This document shows, in pieces, positions 9,228-19,119 of a DNA stretch of 64,000 nt. The notes below the pieces were generated by a model. That model worked only from the letters and a program-made list of their open reading frames with translations. It was not told where the DNA came from and made no database searches. Numbering within the stretch: position 1 is the stretch's first letter; the number at the start of each line of letters is the position of its first letter. The position numbers and the translations under genes were made by a program. Location of the stretch: the NCBI RefSeq assembly GCF_024171945.1, contig NZ_JAMTCR010000002.1, positions 2,046,001-2,110,000 of the forward strand, given 5' to 3'. This stretch comes from Actinokineospora globicatena (GTDB taxonomy: Bacteria; Actinomycetota; Actinomycetes; Mycobacteriales; Pseudonocardiaceae).

Positions 9228-9557
9228 TCAGACGCTGAAGCTGCCGACGGGGCTCACGTGCGTGCCGTTGCCCGGCTTGAGCTCCTGCACCGGCCAGATC
9301 GGGAACGTGCACTTGGGGTCGAAGTAGATGGTGACCACCCGGTCGGTCTGGTTGACCAGCACGTGCGAGGCGATCGGCAGGCTGTAGCAGCCGCTCGGGC
9401 TCTTGTAGACGGTGACCGGGGTGAACTCCATCTGGAAGACCACGACCTGGTCGGGCTGGGGCGCGGGTGGCAGCGCGGCGCTCGCCGAGGGTGCCGAGGC
9501 GAGGGTGGCCAGTGCCGCCGCGCCGAACGCGGCCGAGATCTTGCGGGCGAACCGCAT
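9228..9557 (-). CDS. Small secreted protein of unknown function
   Basis: 109 aa. A clear signal peptide (basic MRFARK, hydrophobic Ala/Leu core, ASA-like cleavage near residue 28) precedes a mature domain of about 80 residues with two cysteines (SGCYS and PKCTF) likely to form a disulfide. The mature part is rich in Val, Thr and Pro and looks like a beta-sandwich (VVVFQMEFTPVTVY, ASHVLVNQTDRVVTIYF). Not recognised as a family. It precedes the nucleotide-sugar dehydrogenase in a likely two-gene unit and diverges from the DUF3050 gene. Confidence 0.75.
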   Translation of the reverse strand: MRFARKISAAFGAAALATLASAPSASAALPPAPQPDQVVVFQMEFTPVTVYKSPSGCYSLPIASHVLVNQTDRVVTIYFDPKCTFPIWPVQELKPGNGTHVSPVGSFSV

Positions 9558-9670
9558 GACGGTTCCTTCCTCGTGATCGGGTGCGTGCTGCCCATGCTGG
9601 TCATTTCCCGACCCCCTCGCAGTCGCTGAGTCGGGTATGTGTTTTCACCTCATTGATAAGTGGCGCGTGA

Positions 9671-11223
<1,553 letters not shown>

Positions 11224-11240
11224 CCCCGTAGCACCCTGAG

Positions 11241-11275
11241 AGACCTCTGTTCGCGGACAGCGCGGACAGGGGTCT
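11241..11275 (+). terminator. Terminator after EF-hand gene
   Basis: Stem AGACCTCTGT pairing with ACAGGGGTCT (one G-T wobble) around a 15-base loop, followed by TT and a T-rich stretch, 17 bases after the EF-hand stop. This looks like an intrinsic terminator for rightward transcription. Confidence 0.65.
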
Positions 11276-11908
11276 TTCGCTATCCCGATCCCCTGCGGCA
11301 GAAGCCGCTGCCGGCCAAGGTGACCAGCGGTCTTGAATGGCACGCACTCTCCGCCGGAGACGCGGGAACGCAGGGTCGGAGCAGCGGCCTCGTCGTCGCG
11401 GTGGTCGACCACATCACGGTCTCGACTCGAAGATTGTTGGCGGGCAACATCATCAGATAGTCGGCGATCCGAGAGTCCGGCCCCTCGCCACCCGCGATGA
11501 CCGCGTGATGGCGGCCGCGAGGACTTCGAACCCGGTCTCGCAACTGGGTCAGACTTCTGGTGGCCAGGTGACGCGGAGATCTGCTCCTTGTCCACCGACG
11601 TGCACCGCGTGATGTTGTGGTAACCGAGAACCGCCAAACCCACGGTCCCGCAGCCGCTGACAGGCTCACTTGGCCTGCCGGACAGCACTCGTGCCGTCTT
11701 CGTGCACCGAACTCGACACCTCCCCAGTCTTGGGCGACTCGGAGGATAGCGCGGAGCGACCGAGTCCTGGTTCGGGTTCGGTCTCTGCTCGCCTTTCCAC
11801 CAAAGGGCGTCTGCACAAGCACACACAGGATGCCCGGGAGGAACCGCAGCTGCCGGTGGTCGGGTTCGCCGCATGGCATGTCGCGGGTCAGGGTGGGCAG
11901 CGAATGGG
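11276..11908. other. Non-coding or degenerate stretch, 633 bases
   Basis: No convincing gene. Codon bias is weak and G+C is somewhat lower than around it. On the minus strand a short stretch reads like ordinary protein (for example DYLMMLPANNLRVETV near 11420-11470), but it has no start, ribosome-binding site or sustained third-position bias. It may be a decayed gene. It separates ordinary chromosome from the leftward biosynthetic operon and may mark the cluster boundary. Confidence 0.5.
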
Positions 11909-13195
11909 TCAGGGTTTGCGGAGGTTGGCTAGGAGGGTGCGGCCCAGGACGGTGGGGGTGAGCATGTCGGTGGGGCGGATGCGCATGTTGATGACTTCGG
12001 CGAAGCGCTGGGCTACTAGGGGGTCGGTCATGGCGGCGTGGTCGAGGGCGGTGGAGATGGCGCGTTGGAGGGGGTAGGTGAGGGGGCGGGTGGCGGTGAC
12101 GTGGGGGAGGCGGAGGTCTTCGGTGGCGCTGGTTTGCCAGGCGGTGTCGACGATGACCTTGAGGCGGCGGAAGTAGGCCGTCGTGGGGTCGGTGGTGTCC
12201 AGCCAGGCGGCTAGGGCGGAGGCGTGCAGGGCGGCGGAGGGGACGCCCTGGCCGTAGATGGGGTTGAAGGAGGCCACGGCGTCGCCGATGGGGACCAGGC
12301 CGGTGGGGAAGGTCGGCATGGTGTGGAAGTCGCGGCGGATGCTGTGCGGGAAGCGGTGGGTGGTGACGGGGCCCGCGGGGGTGCCGGTCCTGGCGAGGGC
12401 GGCGAAGGCGTCCGCGGGTTCCAGGAGGCAGCGGGCGGTGAACTCGTCGGGGTCGCGGGTGGGGCGGTCGTCGCCGTAGCCGGAGATGGTGCACATCCAG
12501 CGGTCGCCGCGCACGGGGGCGATGCAGCTCACCCCCGGTCGCGCCGAGGTCGGTGACCGCAGCGAGTGCACGGCCAGCAGCCCGTCCAACCGCTCGTCCG
12601 GCGACCGGTGGAACAGCGCCGTCGCGTACCCCAGGTCCAGCCCGATCCGTTGGCGCGGCGGCGCCGGGAACCCGAGCTCCGCGAGCCAGGCACCCAACCT
12701 GCTGCCCCGCCCGGTCGCGTCGACCACCAGGTCCGCACCGTCCACAACAGACCCAGAGGCCAGCCGCACCCCGTGGACCCGTGATCCGCCAACCAACCCC
12801 ACCACCCGGTCGGACACCAGCCGCACCGAGGGCAGCACGGCCTCCCGGATGTGCCACTCCAGCAGGGGCCGGTAGAACGGGACCAGCACATCCCCCGGCA
12901 CCACCGGTCGCTGGCGGCCGTCCACGAACATCCGGCCGTCCTGCCCGGGCGTGCACACCACCGTTCCCGCCGCGACCAAGTCGTCGAGCAGGTCCGGGAA
13001 CCAGTGCGTCAGCAGCTCCTGCGCCAACCCCAGCAGCACGTGGAACTGCTCCCCGTGCGCCGTCCCCGGCCGGTTGACCGGACCAGCGGGCAGCTGATCC
13101 GGTTCCACCACGACGACTTCGTCCGCCCGGTCGCGCAGCACCCGGGCCGCGAGCAGGCCGGCGATGCTGCCGCCCGCGATGACCGCCCGCTTCAC
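11909..13195 (-). CDS. FAD-dependent monooxygenase (polyprenyl-methoxyphenol hydroxylase-like)
   Basis: 428 aa flavoprotein, probably a class A hydroxylase, epoxidase or saturating reductase on a hydrophobic substrate. It has an N-terminal FAD site (AVIAGGSIAGLLAARVL and then EVVVVE), a mid-protein DLVVDATGRGSRLGAW motif and a C-terminal FAD-contact motif (LVPIGDAVASFNPIYGQG) that is near-diagnostic of the family. No membrane anchor is visible. The GTG start at 13195 overlaps the stop of the upstream small gene by GTGA. It is the last gene of the leftward operon. From position it may tailor the cluster's isoprenoid or polyketide; the substrate cannot be read. Confidence 0.88.
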   Translation of the reverse strand: MKRAVIAGGSIAGLLAARVLRDRADEVVVVEPDQLPAGPVNRPGTAHGEQFHVLLGLAQELLTHWFPDLLDDLVAAGTVVCTPGQDGRMFVDGRQRPVVPGDVLVPFYRPLLEWHIREAVLPSVRLVSDRVVGLVGGSRVHGVRLASGSVVDGADLVVDATGRGSRLGAWLAELGFPAPPRQRIGLDLGYATALFHRSPDERLDGLLAVHSLRSPTSARPGVSCIAPVRGDRWMCTISGYGDDRPTRDPDEFTARCLLEPADAFAALARTGTPAGPVTTHRFPHSIRRDFHTMPTFPTGLVPIGDAVASFNPIYGQGVPSAALHASALAAWLDTTDPTTAYFRRLKVIVDTAWQTSATEDLRLPHVTATRPLTYPLQRAISTALDHAAMTDPLVAQRFAEVINMRIRPTDMLTPTVLGRTLLANLRKP

Positions 13196-13590
13196 GACGC
13201 CGACTGGACGAACTGGACGGTCGACTCCGGGGACAGCGCGATCTGCTCGCCGGTCACCGGTGACTCGCGGCGGATCAGGATGTTGTAGTGGTTGGGGAAG
13301 TGGCACGCGTCGAACCCGAGGACGGTGCCGACGACCTGACCGCCGATGCGCACCTCGTCACCCCGGTCGATCACCCCGCCGTGCCGGATCTCGGCGAACC
13401 CGAGGAACCCGACCCGGTCGATGCTCCCGTCGCCCACGGTGTGGTCGGTGGTCACCAGCTCGTGCACCTCGCCCTGCCGCACGCACCGGCTGGCGAACTC
13501 CTCCAGCCGCATGCCCCGGTCGTCGCGCTGGTGCACCAGGACCTTCACCAGCACCCCGGACACCGTGCGCTTGCTGCCGTCCTCGATCAT
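13192..13590 (-). CDS. Conserved-looking small protein of unknown function
   Basis: 132 aa from ATG 13590, chosen because GGGGAGACG lies just upstream; the frame is open a further 33 bases. It has alternating hydrophobic strands with many Gly turns (GDEVRIGGQVVGTVLGF, then HFPNHYNILIR), suggesting a small all-beta fold, and no signal or membrane segment. I do not recognise the family. It is embedded in the leftward operon and coupled to the FAD monooxygenase, so it probably takes part in the same pathway as a small enzyme or accessory protein. Confidence 0.75.
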   Translation of the reverse strand: MIEDGSKRTVSGVLVKVLVHQRDDRGMRLEEFASRCVRQGEVHELVTTDHTVGDGSIDRVGFLGFAEIRHGGVIDRGDEVRIGGQVVGTVLGFDACHFPNHYNILIRRESPVTGEQIALSPESTVQFVQSAS

Positions 13591-13644
13591 GTCGTCTCCC
13601 CGATCACCGTTGCCACCGCTCAACCGCCAGGTCTCAGCGCCTGG

Positions 13645-14571
13645 TCACTTCGCCTCGCCGATCAGGGCGGGCCGCGACCACTGCTCGGCCCGGTAGGCGG
13701 CGTCGACCAAGGCGAGCGCGGCGAGGCCGTCGTGGTCGACGCCACCGGTGTGGATGGCCGAGGTGAAGGCGCGCAGGACACCGGCGTACTCGTGCCACAG
13801 CGACTGCTTGAAGCCCGCGAACCCGGCCAGCATGTCGGCGACCCACAACGAGCCGTCGGCCAGGCGCACCTCGACGTCCTTGGTCTCGCCCGGGTGGTCC
13901 CAGTCCAGCTCCACCGTGGCCCGTGCCCCTGACTCGGCGGTCAGTTCGACCACTGCGCGCCGATCGACGCCGAGGGAGTCCCGCGTGATGTCCACACCAG
14001 ACACTTGAACGGCGCCGAGCACCTGCCGCACCAAGTCGAAGGCGTTAGGGCCGTTGTCAGCCACGCACCCGCCGCCGCAGCGGGTCGGGTCCAGGTACCA
14101 GCCGTCCTCGCCGACGTGGTCCTCGATCCGTTCCAGGTAGCGCACACGCACCGACTCGACCGGGATCCCGGACGGCAGTGACTCGACGAGCGCGCCGACC
14201 CGGGCGTTGTAGCGGCGGTGGAACGAGGTGAACAGCACCGCACCCCTCGTCGCTGCCAGGTCGGCCAGCGCGAGACCGTCGCGCAGCCGCGTCGCGAGCG
14301 GCTTCTCCACGCACACCGGCAATCCCGCGTCGAGCAGGTCGCGGCACACCGGGGCGTGCTGGTCGTTGGGCACCGTCACCACGACGCCGTCCAGCCCGCC
14401 CGCCGCGATCATGTCCCGGTGGTCGCGCCAGCACGGGACCTCGTCGCGGTACGGGGCAAGGGCTTCCGGGCGCACGTCACACACGGCGCCAAGTCGCACC
14501 GGCCCGCCCTCGCCGAGTGCCGCCAGGTAGTACCGGGAGATCACCCCGAGGCCGATCACACCGATGCGCAT
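13645..14571 (-). CDS. Gfo/Idh/MocA family oxidoreductase (second of two)
   Basis: 308 aa NAD(P)-dependent dehydrogenase that acts on a sugar or cyclitol hydroxyl or related polyol. The Rossmann motif is IGVIGLGVISRYYLAAL, the family's EKP motif is VCVEKPLATRL, and the catalytic-region motif GGGCVADNGPNAFDLVRQV replaces the usual GGG..D.G.H, with Asn at the common His position. The ATG at 14571 overlaps the upstream Ldh-family stop by one base (TGATG), so it is translationally coupled. The change at the usual catalytic His could alter or weaken the classical alcohol-oxidation chemistry. Confidence 0.87.
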   Translation of the reverse strand: MRIGVIGLGVISRYYLAALGEGGPVRLGAVCDVRPEALAPYRDEVPCWRDHRDMIAAGGLDGVVVTVPNDQHAPVCRDLLDAGLPVCVEKPLATRLRDGLALADLAATRGAVLFTSFHRRYNARVGALVESLPSGIPVESVRVRYLERIEDHVGEDGWYLDPTRCGGGCVADNGPNAFDLVRQVLGAVQVSGVDITRDSLGVDRRAVVELTAESGARATVELDWDHPGETKDVEVRLADGSLWVADMLAGFAGFKQSLWHEYAGVLRAFTSAIHTGGVDHDGLAALALVDAAYRAEQWSRPALIGEAK

Positions 14572-15713
14572 CAGCACACCTCCGGCAGCGCCACACCCAG
14601 CCGCTCGGCCAGGTCGACCAGTTCCGCGTACAGGGATTCGTCGAGCGGGACCCCGTCCCGGCGGGCAAGTTCGGCGTGCCGGGCCTCGGGCACACCCGGG
14701 TACGACACTCCCTCGCCGCCCGGCACTGGCGGGCACGCCAGCAAGGCCCCAAACAGCGCCCCGGCTTCCCGCTGGTAGGTCCCGGGCTGCCGCAGCGCCG
14801 CTGGGGCGATCGCCAGCACCAGGTATCCGATGTCGTCATCCGGCGTCCGGTCGACCGACAGCGCGGCCTGCGACGGTCCAAGCCCCGCACCCGGCACCAA
14901 GGCGGCAAGCACCTCGACCATCAGGCCAAGTCCGAAACCCTTGTACTGGCCGGACTCCGGCCCGCCGAGCCAGGTCAGATGCGCGTCCCCAGTGTCGAAA
15001 AGGGACGGATCGGTCACCGGCTCACCAGCGTCGTTCGCGAGCCAGCCCGCCGGGATGTCCGTCCCGGCGCGCGCCGCAGCCCGGACCTTCCCCGTCGGCA
15101 CCGTCGTCGTGCTCATGTCCAGGAGGAACGGCGGGTTCGTGCCCGCGGGGGCGGCGACGCTGAGCGGGTTCGTGCCCAGCATCGGAACCCGCCCACCCGG
15201 CGGGCGCGCGATCCGCTGGTGCCCGCAGTTCGCGGCGACCACACCGATCATCCCGTGCTCGACGGCCCGCAGCGCGTGCGGACCGGCGCAGCCGAAGTGC
15301 GTGCCGCCGCGCACCGACACCAGACCGATGCCGTACTCGGAGGCCCGGCGCGTGGCCAGGTCCATCGCCTCGCCCGCCAGCCACAGCCCCAGTGCGCCTT
15401 GACCGTCGAGCAGCACCGTCGCGCCCCGGTCGGCCAGCACCCTCGGCTCGGCATCCGCGCGGGCCCGGCCGGAAGCCAGTAGCGGCAGGTAGATCCGGGT
15501 CAGGTTGATCAGACCGTGCGAGGTGGTGCCAGTGATGTCGCCGTGGCACAACGCAGTCGCGGCGGCCATCGAGCGGTGCGGAGGGATGCCGTGTGCGGTG
15601 AACACCTCGGCGGTGAACCGCAGCAGGTCATCATGGGAGACGCGCACTGCCGAGGGGTGAGCGGCAGCCGGGGACGAGCTGGTGGGGGATGGGGCAAGGT
15701 CGGTCATCGCCAT
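14571..15713 (-). CDS. Ldh-family (malate/L-sulfolactate type) NAD(P)-dependent dehydrogenase
   Basis: 380 aa, type 2 malate/lactate dehydrogenase family (unrelated to classical lactate dehydrogenase), which reduces 2-oxo acids or cyclic imines such as delta-piperideine-2-carboxylate. Family landmarks: MAAATALCHGDITGTTSHGL at the N-terminus, GIGLVSVRGGTHFGCAG with the catalytic His, GTNPLSVAAPAG, and GPESGQYKGFGLGLMVEVLA. The N-terminus (first ~25 residues) is Ser/Ala/Pro rich and probably disordered; ATG 15707 is an alternative start. It lies 25 bases after the M20 gene. In the pathway it could reduce an oxo-acid or an imine. Confidence 0.88.
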   Translation of the reverse strand: MAMTDLAPSPTSSSPAAAHPSAVRVSHDDLLRFTAEVFTAHGIPPHRSMAAATALCHGDITGTTSHGLINLTRIYLPLLASGRARADAEPRVLADRGATVLLDGQGALGLWLAGEAMDLATRRASEYGIGLVSVRGGTHFGCAGPHALRAVEHGMIGVVAANCGHQRIARPPGGRVPMLGTNPLSVAAPAGTNPPFLLDMSTTTVPTGKVRAAARAGTDIPAGWLANDAGEPVTDPSLFDTGDAHLTWLGGPESGQYKGFGLGLMVEVLAALVPGAGLGPSQAALSVDRTPDDDIGYLVLAIAPAALRQPGTYQREAGALFGALLACPPVPGGEGVSYPGVPEARHAELARRDGVPLDESLYAELVDLAERLGVALPEVC

Positions 15714-15738
15714 GCCGTTCTAGTAGAGGGAACCGTCT

Positions 15739-17034
15739 TCATCGGGGGAGTCGACCGGTGGGGAGCGGGTTCATCGGCACCCGTGCGGTGGGCAGTCCAC
15801 TGTGGCGCGAGGTCTCCGCGAAGGTGCGCACAACGCGGGAGACCTGACCGGCGAACGCCGTGAGGTCGGCGACCGCGACGAACTCGCCGTCAGCGTGCGC
15901 GTTGTTCACCGCGAGGTCGCCGGGCCCGAGCACGGCTGTCGCGGCACCCGGCACACCGGACATCCAGATCGCGTCGCAGGTGAACGCGGGCTCGTGCGCG
16001 GGCCACGCGGGCACGCCCGCCTCAGCCATCAGCGCGTCCAGCCAGGGATCGCTGGCCGAGAGCGCGGGCAGCCCGCGTTTCAACCAGTCCACAGTGGTCA
16101 CTCTGTGCGCGTCCGCTGCCGTGCGGGCCAGCTCGGGGACGGCGGCGAAGGCCTGTCCGAAGCGGGCGATCCCCTCGGCCACGGCCCTGTCGAGCGCGTT
16201 GGTTAGCGCCTCGCCGTCGTCGGCGTAGGCCAGGTTCACCAGCAGGTCGCCGCCGCCGTAGACCCTGTTGTGCCTGGTTCCGGTGTGCAGGCCCGCGATG
16301 CACGCCTGCCTCCCCGCGAGCTGCCCCGCCAGGTGCTGTGCCAGGAACCCCAGCAGCACGGTGGCGTTGTGCCCGTCGCCCGGCCGGTCGTCGATCGACC
16401 CCATGCCCGCGACCCGGACCCGGGCTGTCGCCGACGCGGTCGCACGGGTCAGGTACCGCAGGCCGGTCGGCTCGCAGAACACGTTGAGGGCCCCGTAGTA
16501 CCCGGCGTTGACCAACGGCCGGGTCCCGAACGTGCCCATCGCGCCACCCTCTTCGCCCGAAACAGCCTGGACGAGTACCGACACCTCGGTTCCCACCCTC
16601 GGGTCCCGTCGGACGGCATCCCGCAGCCCGGCCAGCAATGCCACCGCTGGCCCCTTGGCGTCGACCGCCCCGCGACCGTGGATCACTGCGCCGTCGTAGC
16701 GCCCCCGCTCGTGCCCGGCCACAGTGTCCAGGTGCACGTTGAACATCACCGTCGGCGCGTCGGCCGGGCCCAACCGCAGCACCAGGTTCGGTTGGTTGGC
16801 GAGGAACGTCGGGTCCTGCGCGGCCACCCGCACCGACTCCGGCACCCCCGGGAGGTCCATATCGGACCGCGCGGCAGGCTCGTGGTGCACCACGGAGAAC
16901 CCAGCCGCCGCGTCGGTGTAGAGGTACTGGGCCTCCCACAGCAACGCGGGCTCGACACCCTCCATCGGCCCCGCGGTGGGCAGGTTGATCAACCGGAGCA
17001 GCAGGGCCGCGTCGGCGTCGGTGAACTCGGCCAC
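15739..17034 (-). CDS. M20 family metallopeptidase/deacylase
   Basis: 431 aa zinc hydrolase of the ArgE/DapE/CPG2 superfamily, which cleaves dipeptides or N-acyl groups from amines. Metal ligands and catalytic residues: NVHLDTVAGHE (His, Asp), HGRGAVDAKG (bridging Asp) and AVSGEEGGAMG (Glu pair). A lid domain follows, with dimer-domain His in GDGHNATVLLG. The GTG start at 17034 begins one base after the upstream stop (TGA-C-GTG); the frame is open further upstream but inside the neighbour. In an aminotransferase-containing cluster it could remove an acyl or aminoacyl protecting group; that role is inference. Confidence 0.88.
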   Translation of the reverse strand: MAEFTDADAALLLRLINLPTAGPMEGVEPALLWEAQYLYTDAAAGFSVVHHEPAARSDMDLPGVPESVRVAAQDPTFLANQPNLVLRLGPADAPTVMFNVHLDTVAGHERGRYDGAVIHGRGAVDAKGPAVALLAGLRDAVRRDPRVGTEVSVLVQAVSGEEGGAMGTFGTRPLVNAGYYGALNVFCEPTGLRYLTRATASATARVRVAGMGSIDDRPGDGHNATVLLGFLAQHLAGQLAGRQACIAGLHTGTRHNRVYGGGDLLVNLAYADDGEALTNALDRAVAEGIARFGQAFAAVPELARTAADAHRVTTVDWLKRGLPALSASDPWLDALMAEAGVPAWPAHEPAFTCDAIWMSGVPGAATAVLGPGDLAVNNAHADGEFVAVADLTAFAGQVSRVVRTFAETSRHSGLPTARVPMNPLPTGRLPR

Positions 17035-17035
17035 G

Positions 17036-17866
17036 TCACCGGCCCGCTGGAGCGAGCAAGGCCTCAAGCGCGCGCCCGGCCGCGATGAAGCCATCCGCCG
17101 TACCGGTGTTCTGCTCGACCTCGTGCGGCCGCAACGTCAGGTGCGGCTCGATCGACAACGCGCCCTGGTACCCGTTCTCCGCCAACAACGCCAGACAGCC
17201 CGCGACATCCGCCTCGCCGTGCCCCGGGAGAGTCCACTCCGGACCTTCCGGTCCGACGAAGCCGTCCTTGATGTGCACGTGCGCGATGTGCGGCACCAAC
17301 GGCCGCAGGTAGTCCGCGGATCGGTAGCCGTACGCGATGCCGTTGCCGGTGTCGAACAACAGCCGCAACGCCGGGCTGTCGGCCTCTTCCAGCATCCGAA
17401 CCGCACGATCGGCCCCTGTGCCCGCCCAGCCGGCACAGTTCTCGTGCAGCAGAACCAGATCCGCCTGCTCGGCCCGCGCGGCCAGCTCCCGCATCCGGCG
17501 CAGCACCCGGTGTTCCCACTCGTCGGCGTGCAGCCCGTCGTTGGGGTACGACATCACCCGCACGTACCGGGTGCCCAGCCGCCCGCACCGCTCGGCCAGC
17601 ACCCGCAGCTCCTCCAGGTCCCGCCCGAAGTCCGCGGTGATCGACGTCGACCAGTCGCCGATGCGCGAGTCGACGCACACTGTGCGCAGCCCCAGCTCCG
17701 CCAGTGTCGCGGCCACCGCGTCGAACGCGGCCTCGTCCAGCTCGGCGAAGGGCACCCCGTCCACCGTCCGCAGCTCGATCGCCGACCAGCCCAACTCGGC
17801 GATCGCGGCGACCTGCGCGGCCAGCCCCGGCCCGGCCTCGTCACCGATCCCGGCCAGCACCGTCAC
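17036..17866 (-). CDS. Sugar phosphate isomerase/epimerase (xylose-isomerase-like TIM barrel)
   Basis: 276 aa, of the IolE/Hyi/DTE-like family that isomerises keto sugars or dehydrates inosose using a divalent metal. The metal-binding Glu, Asp, His and Glu positions are seen in LVLLHENCAGW, LLFDTGNGIAYGY, VPHIAHVHIKDG and LSIEPHLTL. The start GTG at 17866 overlaps the upstream Gfo/Idh stop as GTGA. Next to two Gfo/Idh enzymes the pattern recalls inositol-type metabolism (IolG/IolE), suggesting that the pathway reshapes a sugar or cyclitol. The exact reaction is unknown. Confidence 0.87.
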   Translation of the reverse strand: MTVLAGIGDEAGPGLAAQVAAIAELGWSAIELRTVDGVPFAELDEAAFDAVAATLAELGLRTVCVDSRIGDWSTSITADFGRDLEELRVLAERCGRLGTRYVRVMSYPNDGLHADEWEHRVLRRMRELAARAEQADLVLLHENCAGWAGTGADRAVRMLEEADSPALRLLFDTGNGIAYGYRSADYLRPLVPHIAHVHIKDGFVGPEGPEWTLPGHGEADVAGCLALLAENGYQGALSIEPHLTLRPHEVEQNTGTADGFIAAGRALEALLAPAGR

Positions 17867-18870
17867 CTCGGGACCTCCACCGGCGCGCGCAGCCCGGCCA
17901 CCCGCTTCGCCTCCGCCAGCAACGACACCACGGCCGCACCGGTGGCGGGCTCGTCGGTGATCGGCTCGGTGCCCTCGAAGTGCCGGTAGGCGCGGGCGAT
18001 GAACGCCCCGAGCGAGTCGTCGCGGAACACCGAGTCGACCTTGCCGCCCTTGGTGCGCACCGAGAGCTGCGCGTACTCGTCGGCCGCGCTGATCGGGTAG
18101 TGCCCCACCAGCGTCCCGCCCTCGAGCTCCACGGTGATCCGCCGCTCCCGCACCGGGGAGGTCAGGTCGGCGCGGATGTCGGTGCGCACGCCGTCGGTGT
18201 GCCGCAGCCGCACCCACGCGCCGCCCAGCGCCGGGAACACCGCGTCGCCGAGCAGCATGTCCGTGCACCCGGCGGCGACCACCTCGCCACGCCCGGCGAT
18301 CAGCAGCGCCACCGCGAGCGAGTGCGGGACCTCGACGTCGAACGCGCTGGGGTGGTCGTCACCGGCGAGCGTCCTGGCGAAGCGCGGCTTGGACTGGGCG
18401 AACTCCACCGACCGCAACCGGCCGAGCCGACCACCGGCCAGCACGCCGAGCAGCCGCGCGGTCAGCTCGCTGCACCGCCACTGCGCGACCGGCACCAGGT
18501 CGAGCCTGCCGTGGTCGCGCAGCCGCAGCACCTCGCGCAGCTCGACCTCGTCACCGGCCAGCGGCTTCTCCACCAGGAACCGGCGGAACCCCAGGTCCAC
18601 CAGCTCGGTCAGCGGCCGCAACCGCGCGCTGGGACCGGTGCACAGGTGCACGACCGTCCGCTCCGGATCGACCAGGGTCGCCGCGTGCGCGGGCGAGTGC
18701 GCCACCGCGATGTCACCGAGTTCGGCGTCACCCAGCCTGCGCCGCGGGTCGTAGACGGTGATCGGCGGGCGCCCGAACGGCCTGCCGCCGCCGTGCCCCA
18801 GCCTGCGCAGCACCGGCAGGTGCAGGCCTGCGCCTGCCCGACCGAGCCCGACCACGAGCGTGCCCAGCAT
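17863..18870 (-). CDS. Gfo/Idh/MocA family oxidoreductase (first of two)
   Basis: 335 aa, leads the leftward operon. Rossmann site GTLVVGLGRAGAGLHLPV, EKP motif FLVEKPLAGDE, and FDVEVPHSLAVALLI in place of the usual GG..D.G.H helix (His kept). The ATG at 18870 has AGGAGG ten bases upstream. The nearest functional analogues by context are enzymes that oxidise a sugar or cyclitol hydroxyl to a ketone for a DegT aminotransferase (kanosamine or streptamine type). The divergent aminotransferase gene begins only 249 bases away. The pairing is inference; no close homologue is claimed. Confidence 0.87.
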   Translation of the reverse strand: MLGTLVVGLGRAGAGLHLPVLRRLGHGGGRPFGRPPITVYDPRRRLGDAELGDIAVAHSPAHAATLVDPERTVVHLCTGPSARLRPLTELVDLGFRRFLVEKPLAGDEVELREVLRLRDHGRLDLVPVAQWRCSELTARLLGVLAGGRLGRLRSVEFAQSKPRFARTLAGDDHPSAFDVEVPHSLAVALLIAGRGEVVAAGCTDMLLGDAVFPALGGAWVRLRHTDGVRTDIRADLTSPVRERRITVELEGGTLVGHYPISAADEYAQLSVRTKGGKVDSVFRDDSLGAFIARAYRHFEGTEPITDEPATGAAVVSLLAEAKRVAGLRAPVEVPR

Positions 18871-19119
18871 GGGTGGCGTGCCTCCTCCTGGCGACCTCGG
18901 GACGCGCCAAACCCTGGTCGCCGGTGGCCGGTGTGTCAACGTGGACCCGGCACCGCCACACGTCCGTGTGATCTTTTGTTTGCCTTGCCACGCAACGGAT
19001 GCCCACCGCCTAGTTTGGACCCGCGGCGGGTGCCCGGTGTCGGTGCGGCGACGGGGCGGCGCCAGCGGCATCGCGTCCGCACAGGACGGTATCTCTCGAA
19101 GGACGGGCAGAGGACAGGC
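18871..19119. promoter_or_regulatory. Divergent promoter region between the two biosynthetic operons
   Basis: 249 bases separate the leftward seven-gene operon and the rightward aminotransferase operon. It contains the lowest-G+C stretch locally (around 18966-19000, TGTGATCTTTTGTTTGCC), as expected for back-to-back promoters. No exact -10/-35 pair or operator is asserted. Confidence 0.55.
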
